Shown here: positions 14,631 through 23,752 of the stretch, piece by piece
How positions within the stretch are numbered: the stretch's first letter is position 1
Layout: each line of letters opens with the position of its first letter
DNA from: an uncultured Muribaculaceae bacterium
GTDB lineage: Bacteria > Bacteroidota > Bacteroidia > Bacteroidales > Muribaculaceae
Direction: 5' to 3'
Length of the DNA: 35,700 nt
Assembly (NCBI GenBank): GCA_945931475.1
Contig: CAMEPD010000018.1
Coordinates: 1 to 35,700, forward strand
The notes under the pieces: model-generated
What the model was told of the DNA's origin: nothing
What the model saw: only the letters and a program-made list of their open reading frames with translations
Database searches by the model: none
Position numbers and translations under genes: made by a program

Positions 14631-15503
14631 TTACTGCGCGTAGGCGGGGGTGCCGGCGTGCACGGTGTCTGATTCGGTGGATACGAGCATCGACTCGACG
14701 TTCTCCTCCTCGGCTTCGCCCTCCTGATCGAAGAGTATCATCGATTCGGGGATGCTCTTGTCGCGGCGTGTGGCCACACACTGGCCTCCCCATTTTACCG
14801 ACAGGGTGTCGTAGTACTCCCACCCCTTGAGGGGGAGCACCTTATGGTACATGGCCAGCACACGCTGCAGCTTGGAGTCGAGGGTCGTGGTGTCGCCTAA
14901 GTTTATGACATGGCCGCGGATTACCGGCACGAGGATGATGTCGCCGTTACGCGGGTCGACGCGGTAGTGCGAAATCAGGGCTTTCCACTCGGGGTCGTGC
15001 TCGAGGCGCTCCACCACGGGGAGCACGTCGGTGGCCGGATGCTTCCTGTTGAAGTCGGCGGCGATGACGGGCACGTCGATATGGAAGCGCGAGTTGGCTG
15101 TCATGCTCTTGCCCTGACGGTTGATGTAGTATGAGCGACCCTTCGAATCGAAGACGCGGGCCACGGGTACCATCGGGGTGATGTCGATACGGATTCTGTT
15201 GTCGGGCATGCGCTGCACGTTGGCGGTCTCGATGGTCGACACGCCGTTGAGACGACGCTCAATCTCGCCGAGGTTGATGGCGGCGGCGGTTTTGCCTGTG
15301 TCGTCGAGCTTCCACTCATGGAGCATGCGCGTAATCTCGCTGTCGGAGATGAAACCCTTCTGCCCCGGGTTGTCATGGATGCGGATATCGAATCCGGCAC
15401 ACCGGGCCGATGCCGACAGATTCGACGACATCATCAGCGCGAACACCAGGTAGACGGTGAGCGCTATGGCCAGCAGGCATCGGATTACTGAACTTTTTTC
15501 CAT
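14631..15503 (-). CDS. ftsQ: Cell division protein FtsQ/DivIB
   Basis: Bitopic divisome protein linking cytoplasmic and periplasmic parts and forming a complex with FtsB/FtsL. 290 residues: short basic N-terminus, one transmembrane helix (about 8-28), a POTRA-like region (FDIRIHDNPGQKGFISDSEITRM and following), then a beta domain with SYYINRQGKSM and VDPRNGDIILVPV. The last 35 or so residues are a low-complexity acidic tail (GEAEEENVES and on). Sequence similarity in this family is weak; the position between murC and ftsA is strong support. 47 bases with short GGGTTATCGG repeats separate it from murC. Confidence 0.88.
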   Translation of the reverse strand: MEKSSVIRCLLAIALTVYLVFALMMSSNLSASARCAGFDIRIHDNPGQKGFISDSEITRMLHEWKLDDTGKTAAAINLGEIERRLNGVSTIETANVQRMPDNRIRIDITPMVPVARVFDSKGRSYYINRQGKSMTANSRFHIDVPVIAADFNRKHPATDVLPVVERLEHDPEWKALISHYRVDPRNGDIILVPVIRGHVINLGDTTTLDSKLQRVLAMYHKVLPLKGWEYYDTLSVKWGGQCVATRRDKSIPESMILFDQEGEAEEENVESMLVSTESDTVHAGTPAYAQ

Positions 15504-15524
15504 ATCTTCAGAGCTGTCTGAAAA

Positions 15525-15557
15525 GGGTTATCGGCATTCGGGTTATCGGGTTATCGG
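15525..15557. repeat. Three copies of GGGTTATCGG
   Basis: The decamer GGGTTATCGG occurs at 15525-15534, 15540-15549 and 15548-15557 (the last two overlap by two bases). The last copy spans the murC stop codon. Confidence 0.8.
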
Positions 15558-16939
15558 TTTTCGGGGGCGGCCTTCACGGCATCGGTAATCGGCTGCAGCA
15601 GGTTGGCGATGTCGCCGGCACCGGCTGTCAATAAAATCTCAAAGTTACTGTTTTTTAGCGTTTCGGGCAAATCTTTGTAGGGTACAAGCTGCTTTTTATT
15701 GCATTTTATATCTTTGAGAATCATTTCGGAATCCACGCCGGGGATAGGCTCCTCGCGCGCGGGGTAGATGGGGAGCAGGTAAACCTCGTCGGCCAGCGAC
15801 AGGGCCCGCGCAAACTCAGCGGCGAAATCGCGGGTGCGTGTGTACAGGTGCGGCTGGAAGGCGACGGTGAGCTTGCGCCCGGGGTAAAGCGCGCGTACTG
15901 AACGGATTGAGGCTGCCAATTCGTCGGGGTGATGAGCATAGTCGTCGATGATGGCACGTCCCTTGGGTCCCCCCTCCTTGAGCCAGAACTGGAAGCGGCG
16001 CTTGGCTCCCATGAACGAACCTAAGGCTCGGCGGGCTGACGTGGCGTCGAGCGTGCCCGACAGATACACGGCGGCCAGGGCGGCTACGGCGTTCTCTATG
16101 TTGATGTCGACGGGCACTCCGAGGCTGATACCGCGGATTTTTCCCTCGGGATAGACGAAATCGAAGGTAATGCACCCCTGGTCGCACGAGATATATGAGG
16201 CGTGGAAGTCGCCCTTGTCGCGCGAATAAGTGTAGACGCGCACACCCTCGGAGGGACGGGGTTTCAGCTTCAGCCCTTCGTGCACGAGCAGGGCGCCGTC
16301 GGGACGTATAAGTTCGGTGAAGTGTGCGAAGCTCTCGAGGTATGCCTCTTCGGTGCCGTAGATGTCGAGATGGTCGGGGTCGGTGGCGGTGATGACGGCG
16401 ATGTAGGGGGTGAGCTGATGGAACGAGCGGTCGAACTCATCGGCCTCAACTACCGAAAATTCGGCGTCGGGGGTGAGCAGGAAGTTGGAGTTCCAGTTGC
16501 GCAGCTCACCGCCGAGGAAGGCGTTGATGGCCGTGCCCTGTTCGTGCATGATGTGTGCGGCCATCGACGAGGTTGTGGTCTTGCCGTGTGTTCCGGCGAA
16601 GCAGAGCGAGCGCGTGGCGCGGGTCACTTCGCCCAGGAGGCGAGCGCGTTTCACTACTTCGAAACCGTTGTTGCGGAAGTATGACAGGATGGCGTTGCTG
16701 TCGGGTATGGCGGCCGTGTAGCACACCAGGGTGGTGTCGGGGTCACGGAATTCCTGCGGAATCTCGTCGGGAGAGTCGGTGAAGGTGATGTCGACACCCT
16801 CGGCGCGAAGCTCGTCGGTGAGTGAAGATGGAGTGCGGTCGTAGCCGGCCACATTGAAGCCTTCGGCGATGAAATAGCGCTCGAGGGCGGCCATGCCGAT
16901 GCCTCCGGCGCCTACGAAGTATATGTTGGGGTAACTCAT
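15551..16939 (-). CDS. murC: UDP-N-acetylmuramate--L-alanine ligase
   Basis: Cytoplasmic ligase adding L-Ala to UDP-MurNAc, the first amino-acid step of the peptidoglycan stem. 462 residues in the three Mur domains: nucleotide-sugar Rossmann part with GAGGIGMAALE (10-20), ATPase domain with AGTHGKTTTSS (115-125), EADEFDRSF and TDPDHLDIY, and a C-terminal domain with DDYAHHPDELAA, which supports MurC over MurD/E. It starts 8 bases after murG, so the two are probably translated from one message. Confidence 0.97.
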   Translation of the reverse strand: MSYPNIYFVGAGGIGMAALERYFIAEGFNVAGYDRTPSSLTDELRAEGVDITFTDSPDEIPQEFRDPDTTLVCYTAAIPDSNAILSYFRNNGFEVVKRARLLGEVTRATRSLCFAGTHGKTTTSSMAAHIMHEQGTAINAFLGGELRNWNSNFLLTPDAEFSVVEADEFDRSFHQLTPYIAVITATDPDHLDIYGTEEAYLESFAHFTELIRPDGALLVHEGLKLKPRPSEGVRVYTYSRDKGDFHASYISCDQGCITFDFVYPEGKIRGISLGVPVDINIENAVAALAAVYLSGTLDATSARRALGSFMGAKRRFQFWLKEGGPKGRAIIDDYAHHPDELAASIRSVRALYPGRKLTVAFQPHLYTRTRDFAAEFARALSLADEVYLLPIYPAREEPIPGVDSEMILKDIKCNKKQLVPYKDLPETLKNSNFEILLTAGAGDIANLLQPITDAVKAAPENR

Positions 16940-16947
16940 AGGGGTAG

Positions 16948-18072
16948 CTATTTTGTTGAATCAGTGACGATTTCTTTGATTTTACGGGCTATTTTGTCGT
17001 CGGCTCCGGGGAGCGCCATAGCCTGTACGGCAAGGGCGATGGAGGTGCGCGCCGATGTGTCGCCGAGCAGGCGCACGATTTCACCGGCGAGCTTGTCGAC
17101 GGCCTCGGCGTCGAGCACCATCACGGCGGCTCCGCGCGACGAAAGGGCTTCGGCGTTCTTGCGCTGATGGTCTTCGGCGACGTTGGGCGACGGTATCAGG
17201 ATGGTCGGCATTCCGGCAATCTGTACCTCGGAGATGGTCGAGGCTCCGGCACGCGACACTAACAAGTCAGCTCCGGCGTACACTAAGTCCATACGCTTTA
17301 CGAAGGGCATTACCTTGAGACGGTCGTCCTTCACTGTGGGGTATTCGCGGCGGAACTTCTCCATAAATTCCTGGCATTCACGCGAATAATATTTGCCGGT
17401 CTGCCAAAGCACTGAGGCTCCGGAGCCTAAAATCTTTGCCAGGCCGGCCTTCATGGCCTCGTTGATGGTGCGTGCGCCGAGCGAACCGCCCACCACAGCC
17501 ACCAACGGACGCGCCGGGTCGAACCCGAGTTCCTGTTTGGCGTGGGCGCGGTCGACTCCCGAGGCGATGATGTTTTTGCGCACGGGGTTGCCGGTGAGCA
17601 TGATGCTTTCCTGAGGGAAGAATCGCTCCATCCCTTCGTAGGCCACGCAGATGGCTTTGGCCTTCTTGGCCAGGAGCTTGTTGGTGACGCCGGCGTATGA
17701 GTTCTGTTCCTGCAGCAATGTGGGGATGCCTTTCTTTTGTGCGGCCTTCAGCATCGGGCCCGAGGCGTAGCCGCCCACGCCCACGCAGATGTCGGGATGG
17801 AAGTCGGCGAGCACTTTCTTGGCCATGCGGATGCTCTTCCACAGCTTGGCGAGCACTTTGAAGTTGCGCCAGAGGCGTTTTCGGTCGAATCCGGCCACGG
17901 GCAGACCGACTATTTCGTAACCCGCTTCGGGCACGCGCTCCATCTCCATGCGCCCGAGGGCACCCACGAAGAGAATCTCCGTGTCGGGGTAGAGACGGCG
18001 CAGGGCGTTGGCTATGGATAGCGCCGGGAATATGTGGCCGCCGGTGCCGCCCCCGGATATCAGAACTTTCAT
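16948..18072 (-). CDS. murG: UDP-GlcNAc--lipid I N-acetylglucosaminyltransferase
   Basis: GT28 glycosyltransferase at the inner face of the membrane that turns lipid I into lipid II. 374 residues with the N-terminal glycine-rich loop GGGTGGHIFPALS (7-19), the second G loop VVGGSLGARTIN, and in the C-terminal half the UDP-GlcNAc-binding SRAGASTISEVQIAGMP block followed by PSPNVAEDHQRKNA. All standard features are present. It lies between ftsW (46 bases upstream) and murC (8 bases downstream). Confidence 0.97.
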   Translation of the reverse strand: MKVLISGGGTGGHIFPALSIANALRRLYPDTEILFVGALGRMEMERVPEAGYEIVGLPVAGFDRKRLWRNFKVLAKLWKSIRMAKKVLADFHPDICVGVGGYASGPMLKAAQKKGIPTLLQEQNSYAGVTNKLLAKKAKAICVAYEGMERFFPQESIMLTGNPVRKNIIASGVDRAHAKQELGFDPARPLVAVVGGSLGARTINEAMKAGLAKILGSGASVLWQTGKYYSRECQEFMEKFRREYPTVKDDRLKVMPFVKRMDLVYAGADLLVSRAGASTISEVQIAGMPTILIPSPNVAEDHQRKNAEALSSRGAAVMVLDAEAVDKLAGEIVRLLGDTSARTSIALAVQAMALPGADDKIARKIKEIVTDSTK

Positions 18073-18118
18073 ATTCTTATAAACTTAAATTGATGTATTG
18101 CGAATCCGTACGGGATTG

Positions 18119-19456
18119 TCAGAGTTGGGTGGGGTTGGGAGCCGTCATGTTGTCGGGCAACTCCTCCTGGACCGCAGACTCCGTTTCGGCATTCTTCTTC
18201 ATTTTCTTTTTCTGACCGGCGAATCGGCTTACCGACAGCATGATACCGAAGGCTATCGATGTACATATAATCGACGAGCCGCCCTTGGATATCAGCGGCA
18301 GCGGTTGCCCCGACACGGGGAATACGCCGGTCACGATGGCCATGTGGAACAGTGCTTGCAGCACTATCATCACCGCCATACCCATTACCAGCAGCGCGGG
18401 GAACACCTTGGTACACCGGGCCGCGATGGCGCCGGCACGCCCTAAAAGTGCCAGATAGATTACCAGGAGGAAGACGGCGCCGAGAAAGCCCCAGTCCTCT
18501 ACAATGATGGCGAAGATATAGTCGGAGAAGGCCAGAGGCAGTCGTGCGGTCTCGCGCGAATTGCCGGGGAGTACGCCGTGCCAGCCGCCGTTGGCCTGCG
18601 CCATATAGGAATACATCTCCTGGCGGTTCTTGGCGTCGATTTTCTGTTGGTATTTGGGAATGGAATCGCCCCACCAGCGCTCGAGACGCGCCGACCATGT
18701 TTCCTTGCGGTCGTGGGTGGCGATGTTGCCCTGCAGGTCGTGGCCGGTGGTGAGGATGGCCTCGGTTTCGGCCTGCGATTCCGGTTCTTCATGCGAATGT
18801 TTGTACGACTGGCCGGCCCATGCCAGTACGCCGTAGCACACAAGCACTATGATGAATTTCTTGGTCTGGACGCCGGCAATCAGCATCATGGCGAACGAGA
18901 TGCCCATCAGCAGCAGCGTATTGGTAAGGCCTTGGCTGAACAGTATGGCTCCGCATAACAGCACAAATCCGGCCGATATGATTATGCCGCTGTTCTTCAC
19001 GCCGTTACGCTCCTGAGTTCGTGACATCACGAAGGCGATGAAGAGTACCACCGCCAGCTTCAGCAGCTCGGCCGACTGGAGCGGGATGCCCAACAGTGAC
19101 ATGGAGCGGCGAGCGCCGTTGATAATCTGCCCTTTGAAGAGTACGTACACACCGATGGCTACCGCAAACGCCACGAATACAGGCGTTGCGGGCACAAGCC
19201 ACTTGAAGCGCACGCGCGACAGGCCCAGGGTGATGCCCAGGCCGATGAGCAGCATCTTGCCGTGGCGGAGAACGGGGGCGAATACGTTGGCCGCCGTAAC
19301 CTCGCGTGACGAGGCGCTGTAAAGCTCAATCAGCGAGAATACAAGCAGAAAAAGGTATATGCCCCAGATGTATTTGTCGGCCTTGGGAAGGGCCCTCTTC
19401 TCGCGGGAAATCGCACCGCTTTCGGGTGTGGGTCGGGCAGTAGTTGAGATGTCCAT
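18119..19456 (-). CDS. ftsW: SEDS peptidoglycan polymerase FtsW
   Basis: Septal SEDS-family glycosyltransferase that polymerises lipid II with FtsI. 445 residues with about ten hydrophobic segments. The periplasmic loop between roughly 215 and 310 is long and polar and includes WWGDSIPKYQQKIDAKNRQ, followed by FSDYIFAIIVEDWGFLGA, the most conserved SEDS block. The C-terminus has GQPLPLISKGGSS, the other family signature, then a short cytoplasmic Lys-rich tail. Its position between murD and murG in a dcw cluster supports FtsW rather than RodA. 77 bases separate it from murD. Confidence 0.95.
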   Translation of the reverse strand: MDISTTARPTPESGAISREKRALPKADKYIWGIYLFLLVFSLIELYSASSREVTAANVFAPVLRHGKMLLIGLGITLGLSRVRFKWLVPATPVFVAFAVAIGVYVLFKGQIINGARRSMSLLGIPLQSAELLKLAVVLFIAFVMSRTQERNGVKNSGIIISAGFVLLCGAILFSQGLTNTLLLMGISFAMMLIAGVQTKKFIIVLVCYGVLAWAGQSYKHSHEEPESQAETEAILTTGHDLQGNIATHDRKETWSARLERWWGDSIPKYQQKIDAKNRQEMYSYMAQANGGWHGVLPGNSRETARLPLAFSDYIFAIIVEDWGFLGAVFLLVIYLALLGRAGAIAARCTKVFPALLVMGMAVMIVLQALFHMAIVTGVFPVSGQPLPLISKGGSSIICTSIAFGIMLSVSRFAGQKKKMKKNAETESAVQEELPDNMTAPNPTQL

Positions 19457-19533
19457 TTCAGGGAGGGGAGGAAAGCGACGGTATATCAGCGGGGGATGAC
19501 GTGACCCGGTGATATACCCTCGGGGTTGGAGGG

Positions 19534-20919
19534 TTATTTTTTATCGGCGAGGGCCTTGACGGCAGCCTTGAACAGGTCGCCGCGGTTCTCGTAAGAGGTG
19601 AATAGGTCGAAACTGGCGCAACAGGGTGAAAGCAGCACGGTGTCGCCCTCGGTCGAACGGGCGCGGCAGGCTTCGACGGCGTCGGCCAGCGAGTGGGTGT
19701 CGTCGATGGGCAGGGAGGGACACTCTTTGCCGAAGTAGCTGAGTATCTTGGCGTTGTCCTTTCCCATGGCTACGATGGCCTTGACTTTTTCTTTGACCAG
19801 CGGCAGGATTTCGGAGTAGTCGTTACCCTTGTCCTTGCCGCCGAGAATCAGCACTGTGCTGCGCGAAGGGGGCATACTCTCGAGGGCATACCAGCATGAG
19901 TTGACGTTCGTGGCCTTTGAGTCGTTGATCCAGCGCACGCCGTCGACGGTGCCGGCTCCCTCAAGGCGGTGGGGCACACCCTCGAAGTCGCAGAGGGCGC
20001 GGCGGATATCCTCCTTGCGGATGTCGAGCAGGCAAGCCGACAGACCGGCAGCCATGGAGTTGAACAGGTTGTGCAGCCCGTGGAGGGCGAGCTCCTTCTG
20101 GGGGATTTCAACCTCCTCGTCGGGAGTGTCGAGCACCATGCGGCCATTGCTGTCGAGCCATGCGGCAACCTCTTTGCCGGGATGTTGGGCGAAGGGGAAA
20201 CGGCGTGCCTCGGTGGAGACCTGCATCAGCTGACGCTGAATCACGGGGTCGTCCTCCCAGTAGATGAAGGCGTCGGTAGGCTGCTGGTTCTGCAGTATGC
20301 GGAATTTGGCGCGTACATAGTTCTCCATCTTGTAGTCGTACCGGTCGAGATGGTCGGGGGTGATGTTCATGATCACGGCTATGTTGGCGCGGAAATTGTA
20401 CATGTTCTCGAGCTGGAACGAGCTGAGTTCCACCACATAAACCTTGTGGGGTTCCTCGGCTACCTGGCGCGCGAGCGAGCGGCCGACGTTGCCGGCGAGC
20501 CCGGCGTCGACGCCGGCTTCAGTGAGGATATGGTGGATGAGCATGGTGGTGGTAGTCTTGCCGTTGGAGCCGGTGATGCACACCATTCGGGCGTCGGTGT
20601 AACGGCCGCCGAACTCAATCTCGGATATGACGGGCGTGCCCTGCGCGATGAGTTTCTGCACCATAGGGGCAGTGGGAGGTATGCCGGGCGATTTCACCAC
20701 TTCGTCGGCGTTGAGGATGAGTGCTTCGGTGTGGCCACCCTCCTCGAAGGGGATGTTGCGCTCACGCAGCTCATCGGCGTAGTGCGGGGCCAGCCGGCCC
20801 ATGTCGCTGAGGAATACGTCCATGCCGCGGGCTTTGCCGAGTATAGCGGCTCCGACGCCGCTTTCGCCGCCGCCGAGCACTACTAAGCGGTGAGCTCTAT
20901 TTGATTGATTTTCAGTCAT
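19534..20919 (-). CDS. murD: UDP-N-acetylmuramoylalanine--D-glutamate ligase
   Basis: Adds D-Glu to UDP-MurNAc-L-Ala in the cytoplasm. 461 residues: N-terminal Rossmann part with VVLGGGESGVGAAILG (13-28), ATPase domain with ITGSNGKTTTTM (115-126), ELSSFQLENM, NITPDHLDRY, and C-terminal WINDSKATNVNS and LSPCCASFDLFTSYENRGDLF. The SSFQL and SPACASFD-like motifs identify MurD among the Mur ligases. Confidence 0.97.
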   Translation of the reverse strand: MTENQSNRAHRLVVLGGGESGVGAAILGKARGMDVFLSDMGRLAPHYADELRERNIPFEEGGHTEALILNADEVVKSPGIPPTAPMVQKLIAQGTPVISEIEFGGRYTDARMVCITGSNGKTTTTMLIHHILTEAGVDAGLAGNVGRSLARQVAEEPHKVYVVELSSFQLENMYNFRANIAVIMNITPDHLDRYDYKMENYVRAKFRILQNQQPTDAFIYWEDDPVIQRQLMQVSTEARRFPFAQHPGKEVAAWLDSNGRMVLDTPDEEVEIPQKELALHGLHNLFNSMAAGLSACLLDIRKEDIRRALCDFEGVPHRLEGAGTVDGVRWINDSKATNVNSCWYALESMPPSRSTVLILGGKDKGNDYSEILPLVKEKVKAIVAMGKDNAKILSYFGKECPSLPIDDTHSLADAVEACRARSTEGDTVLLSPCCASFDLFTSYENRGDLFKAAVKALADKK

Positions 20920-20957
20920 GTCGTTCTGTATCTTGTGTTGATATCAGAGTTGCTGAT

Positions 20958-22223
20958 TCAACGGATTTTCAAGGTTACGAATGTGATTACGGCAAGGAAG
21001 ATGCCGATAATCCAGAAACGGGTTACGATTTTGGATTCGGGCACGGCCTGGATAGGTTTCTGCAGCAGTGCGTCGATGCCGGCGTTGCCCTGCTTCTGAA
21101 AGTGGTGGTGCAGCGGGGTCATCTTGAAGATGCGCTTCCCCACGCCGGTGCGCCGTTTGGTGTACTTGAAGTAAGCTACCTGGAGCATCACCGAGAGGTC
21201 CTCAACGTAGAAGATGGCGCAGAGCAGCGGCAGCAGCAGCTCCTTGTGGATGAGCACGGCCATGACGGCGATGATTCCGCCGAGGGTGAGCGAACCGGTG
21301 TCGCCCATGAATACCTGCGCCGGGAAGGCGTTGTACCACAGGAAGCCGATGAGCGCCCCGATGAACGCTCCCGAGAACACCGACAGCTCTTCGCTGCCCG
21401 GTATATACATTATATTAAGGTAGCTCGAGTAGATGATTGAGCCGCCGAGGTAGGCCATTACGGCCAGGGCCACCGCTATGATGGCCGAACACCCGGTGGT
21501 GAGGCCGTCGAGGCCGTCGGTGAGGTTGGCTCCGTTGGAGGTGGCGGTGACGATGAATATCACCACGAGGATGAAGAGTATCCAGCCACCGGTCTGGGCG
21601 TGGTCGCCCATCCACTGTGTGAGGTCGGCGTAGTCGAAGTTGTTCTCCTTGACGAAGGGGATGGTGGTCTGGGTGCTTTTGATGTTCTCGGTTTCGTATA
21701 TAACCTCCTCAACCTCATTGGATTCGCGGTTGATGATTTCGTGGTTCTGACGGGTCACGATGTCGGGCGAGAGCATCATGGTGAGGCCGACGATGAGGCC
21801 GAGGCCTACCTGACCGATGATTTTAAACTTGCCGCTCATGCCGTCCTTGTTGTGGCGCTTCATCTTCAGGTAGTCGTCGGCGAAGCCGAGCGAGCCGAGC
21901 CACACGGTGGCCACGAGCATCAGTATCATGTAAACGTTGGTGAGGTTGCCTACCAGCAGGCAGGGGACCAGCGTGGCGATGATGATGATAATGCCGCCCA
22001 TGGTGGGGGTGCCGGTTTTGCGCATCTGCCCCTCGAGGTCGAGGTTGCGCACAATCTCGCCGACCTGCATACGCTGCAGGCGGTTGATGATTTTACGGCC
22101 GAATACCATGGCGATGAACAGCGACAGTATCAGGGCGGCGCCGGTGCGGAAGGTGATGTAGTCCATCAGTCGCGCTCCGGGCACGCCATATTCCTTGAGT
22201 ATGTCAAAAAGCCAGTAAAGCAC
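20958..22223 (-). CDS. mraY: Phospho-N-acetylmuramoyl-pentapeptide transferase
   Basis: Polytopic enzyme making lipid I from UDP-MurNAc-pentapeptide and undecaprenyl phosphate. 421 residues, about 60 more than the E. coli enzyme. Key parts: TPTMGGIIII (72-81), GFADDYLKMKRHNKDG (113-128, catalytic Asp pair), SNGANLTDGLDGL (229-241) and the C-terminal TPLHHHFQKQG block. The extra length comes from a polar insertion at about 152-212 between two membrane helices, rich in Asn, Glu and Thr. It follows murE after 26 bases. Confidence 0.96.
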   Translation of the reverse strand: MLYWLFDILKEYGVPGARLMDYITFRTGAALILSLFIAMVFGRKIINRLQRMQVGEIVRNLDLEGQMRKTGTPTMGGIIIIIATLVPCLLVGNLTNVYMILMLVATVWLGSLGFADDYLKMKRHNKDGMSGKFKIIGQVGLGLIVGLTMMLSPDIVTRQNHEIINRESNEVEEVIYETENIKSTQTTIPFVKENNFDYADLTQWMGDHAQTGGWILFILVVIFIVTATSNGANLTDGLDGLTTGCSAIIAVALAVMAYLGGSIIYSSYLNIMYIPGSEELSVFSGAFIGALIGFLWYNAFPAQVFMGDTGSLTLGGIIAVMAVLIHKELLLPLLCAIFYVEDLSVMLQVAYFKYTKRRTGVGKRIFKMTPLHHHFQKQGNAGIDALLQKPIQAVPESKIVTRFWIIGIFLAVITFVTLKIR

Positions 22224-22249
22224 TTTGAATTACAATTTTAGAGTGGTCG

Positions 22250-23710
22250 TTAACAGATTCCGAAAGCCTTCTTAACTTCCTCGCGGTCGTCGAAGTGATG
22301 TTTGACGCCGCGTATCTCCTGGTAGTCCTCGTGCCCTTTGCCGGCGATGAGGATCACGTCGCCGCTTTCGGCGGTGCGTACGGCTTCGCCGATGGCTTCG
22401 CGCCGGTTGACAATGCGGCGTGTGCGGGCCATGGCTTCGGCGTCGTCGGCGATGCCGGCCACCATGTCGCGCAGTATGGCCTCAGGCTCCTCGAAACGCG
22501 GGTTGTCGCTGGTAAGGAACACCAGGTCGCTCAGTCGCGCGGCTTCCTGCGCCATGATGGGTCGTTTGCCCTTGTCGCGGTTGCCGCCGGCGCCTACCAC
22601 GGTGAGGATGCGGCCCTTGTTGCCGAGCACATCGCGGATTACTGTGAGTACATTCACCACGGCGTCGGGGGTATGGGCGTAGTCGACGATGGCGGTGACG
22701 CCCTGGGGCGAATGGAAGGCCTGGAAGCGTCCGGCCACGGGCAGAAGCGCGCTCATGTTTACGAGAACCTTTTCGGGGTCCCAGCCTAACAGGCAGCATG
22801 CGCCGTAGACGGCCGTGAGGTTGTAGGCGTTGAAGCGTCCGGTGAACATCACGTTTATCTCTTTGCCGTTGAGCTCGAGCACCATGCCGTCGATGCGCTC
22901 CTCGATGATGCGGCCGCGGAAGTCGGCCATGGTGCGCAGCGAGTAAGTCTTCTTCTTGGCGGCGGTGTTCTGCAGCATCACTTCGCCGGTCTTGTCGTCG
23001 ATGTTGGTAAGGGCGAAGGCGTCGGCGCCCAGGCCGTCGAAGAATTTCTTTTTGGCGTTCAGGTAGTTCTGTACGGTCTTGTGGTAGTCGAGGTGGTCGC
23101 GGGTGAGGTTGGTGAAGACACCTCCGGCGAAGTGTAGGCCGGCGATGCGCTTCTGGTCGGCGGCGTGGCTGCTGACCTCCATGGCGGCGTAGGTGCATCC
23201 GGCCTCGACCATGCGCGCCAGCAGGGCGTTGATTGTCAGCGGGTCGGGGGTGGTCTGCGATGCGTGCACGGCCTCGGTGTCGATATAGTTTACGACGGTT
23301 GAGAGCAGCCCGGCCTTGTAACCCATCATGCGGGCCATCTCATAGATGAGGGTGGCCGTGGTGGTCTTGCCGTTAGTGCCGGTGACGCCTACAAGGTGCA
23401 GGTGCTGCGAGGGGTCGCCGTACCAGTGCGAGGCGAGCAGACCAAGGGCTTCGGCTGTGTCGTTCACCTTAATATATGTGGCGCCGTCGAAAAGTTCGTC
23501 GGGCATCTCCTCAACGACGAATGCTGCAACCTTGCGCTCCTTGAGCGACGGGATGAAGGTGTGGCCGTCGACGGTGACGCCGCGGACAGCCACGAACATC
23601 CCCCCTTCAGCCACTTTGCGCGAGTCGCTTTCGAGGGAGGTAATCTCTTTGTCAACAGCTCCGGTGACCTGGCATTGTCCCAGAACTTCTATAAGTTTTT
23701 TAAGCTGCAT
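22250..23710 (-). CDS. murE: UDP-MurNAc-L-Ala-D-Glu--meso-diaminopimelate ligase
   Basis: Adds the third stem residue. 486 residues: N-terminal UDP-binding domain with SDSRKVAEGGMFVA (29-42), ATPase domain with GVTGTNGKTTTATLI (108-122), MEVSSHA and a C-terminal domain with DYAHTPDAV, DNPRFEEP and AGKGHEDYQ. The DNPR motif at 402-405 is the meso-diaminopimelate signature (Lys-adding enzymes differ there), so the cell wall should be of the A1-gamma DAP type. 42 bases separate it from ftsI. Confidence 0.97.
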   Translation of the reverse strand: MQLKKLIEVLGQCQVTGAVDKEITSLESDSRKVAEGGMFVAVRGVTVDGHTFIPSLKERKVAAFVVEEMPDELFDGATYIKVNDTAEALGLLASHWYGDPSQHLHLVGVTGTNGKTTTATLIYEMARMMGYKAGLLSTVVNYIDTEAVHASQTTPDPLTINALLARMVEAGCTYAAMEVSSHAADQKRIAGLHFAGGVFTNLTRDHLDYHKTVQNYLNAKKKFFDGLGADAFALTNIDDKTGEVMLQNTAAKKKTYSLRTMADFRGRIIEERIDGMVLELNGKEINVMFTGRFNAYNLTAVYGACCLLGWDPEKVLVNMSALLPVAGRFQAFHSPQGVTAIVDYAHTPDAVVNVLTVIRDVLGNKGRILTVVGAGGNRDKGKRPIMAQEAARLSDLVFLTSDNPRFEEPEAILRDMVAGIADDAEAMARTRRIVNRREAIGEAVRTAESGDVILIAGKGHEDYQEIRGVKHHFDDREEVKKAFGIC

Positions 23711-23752
23711 TTGCTTGATATATCTTGAATTGTTGTTAGTTTTTTCAGTTGA

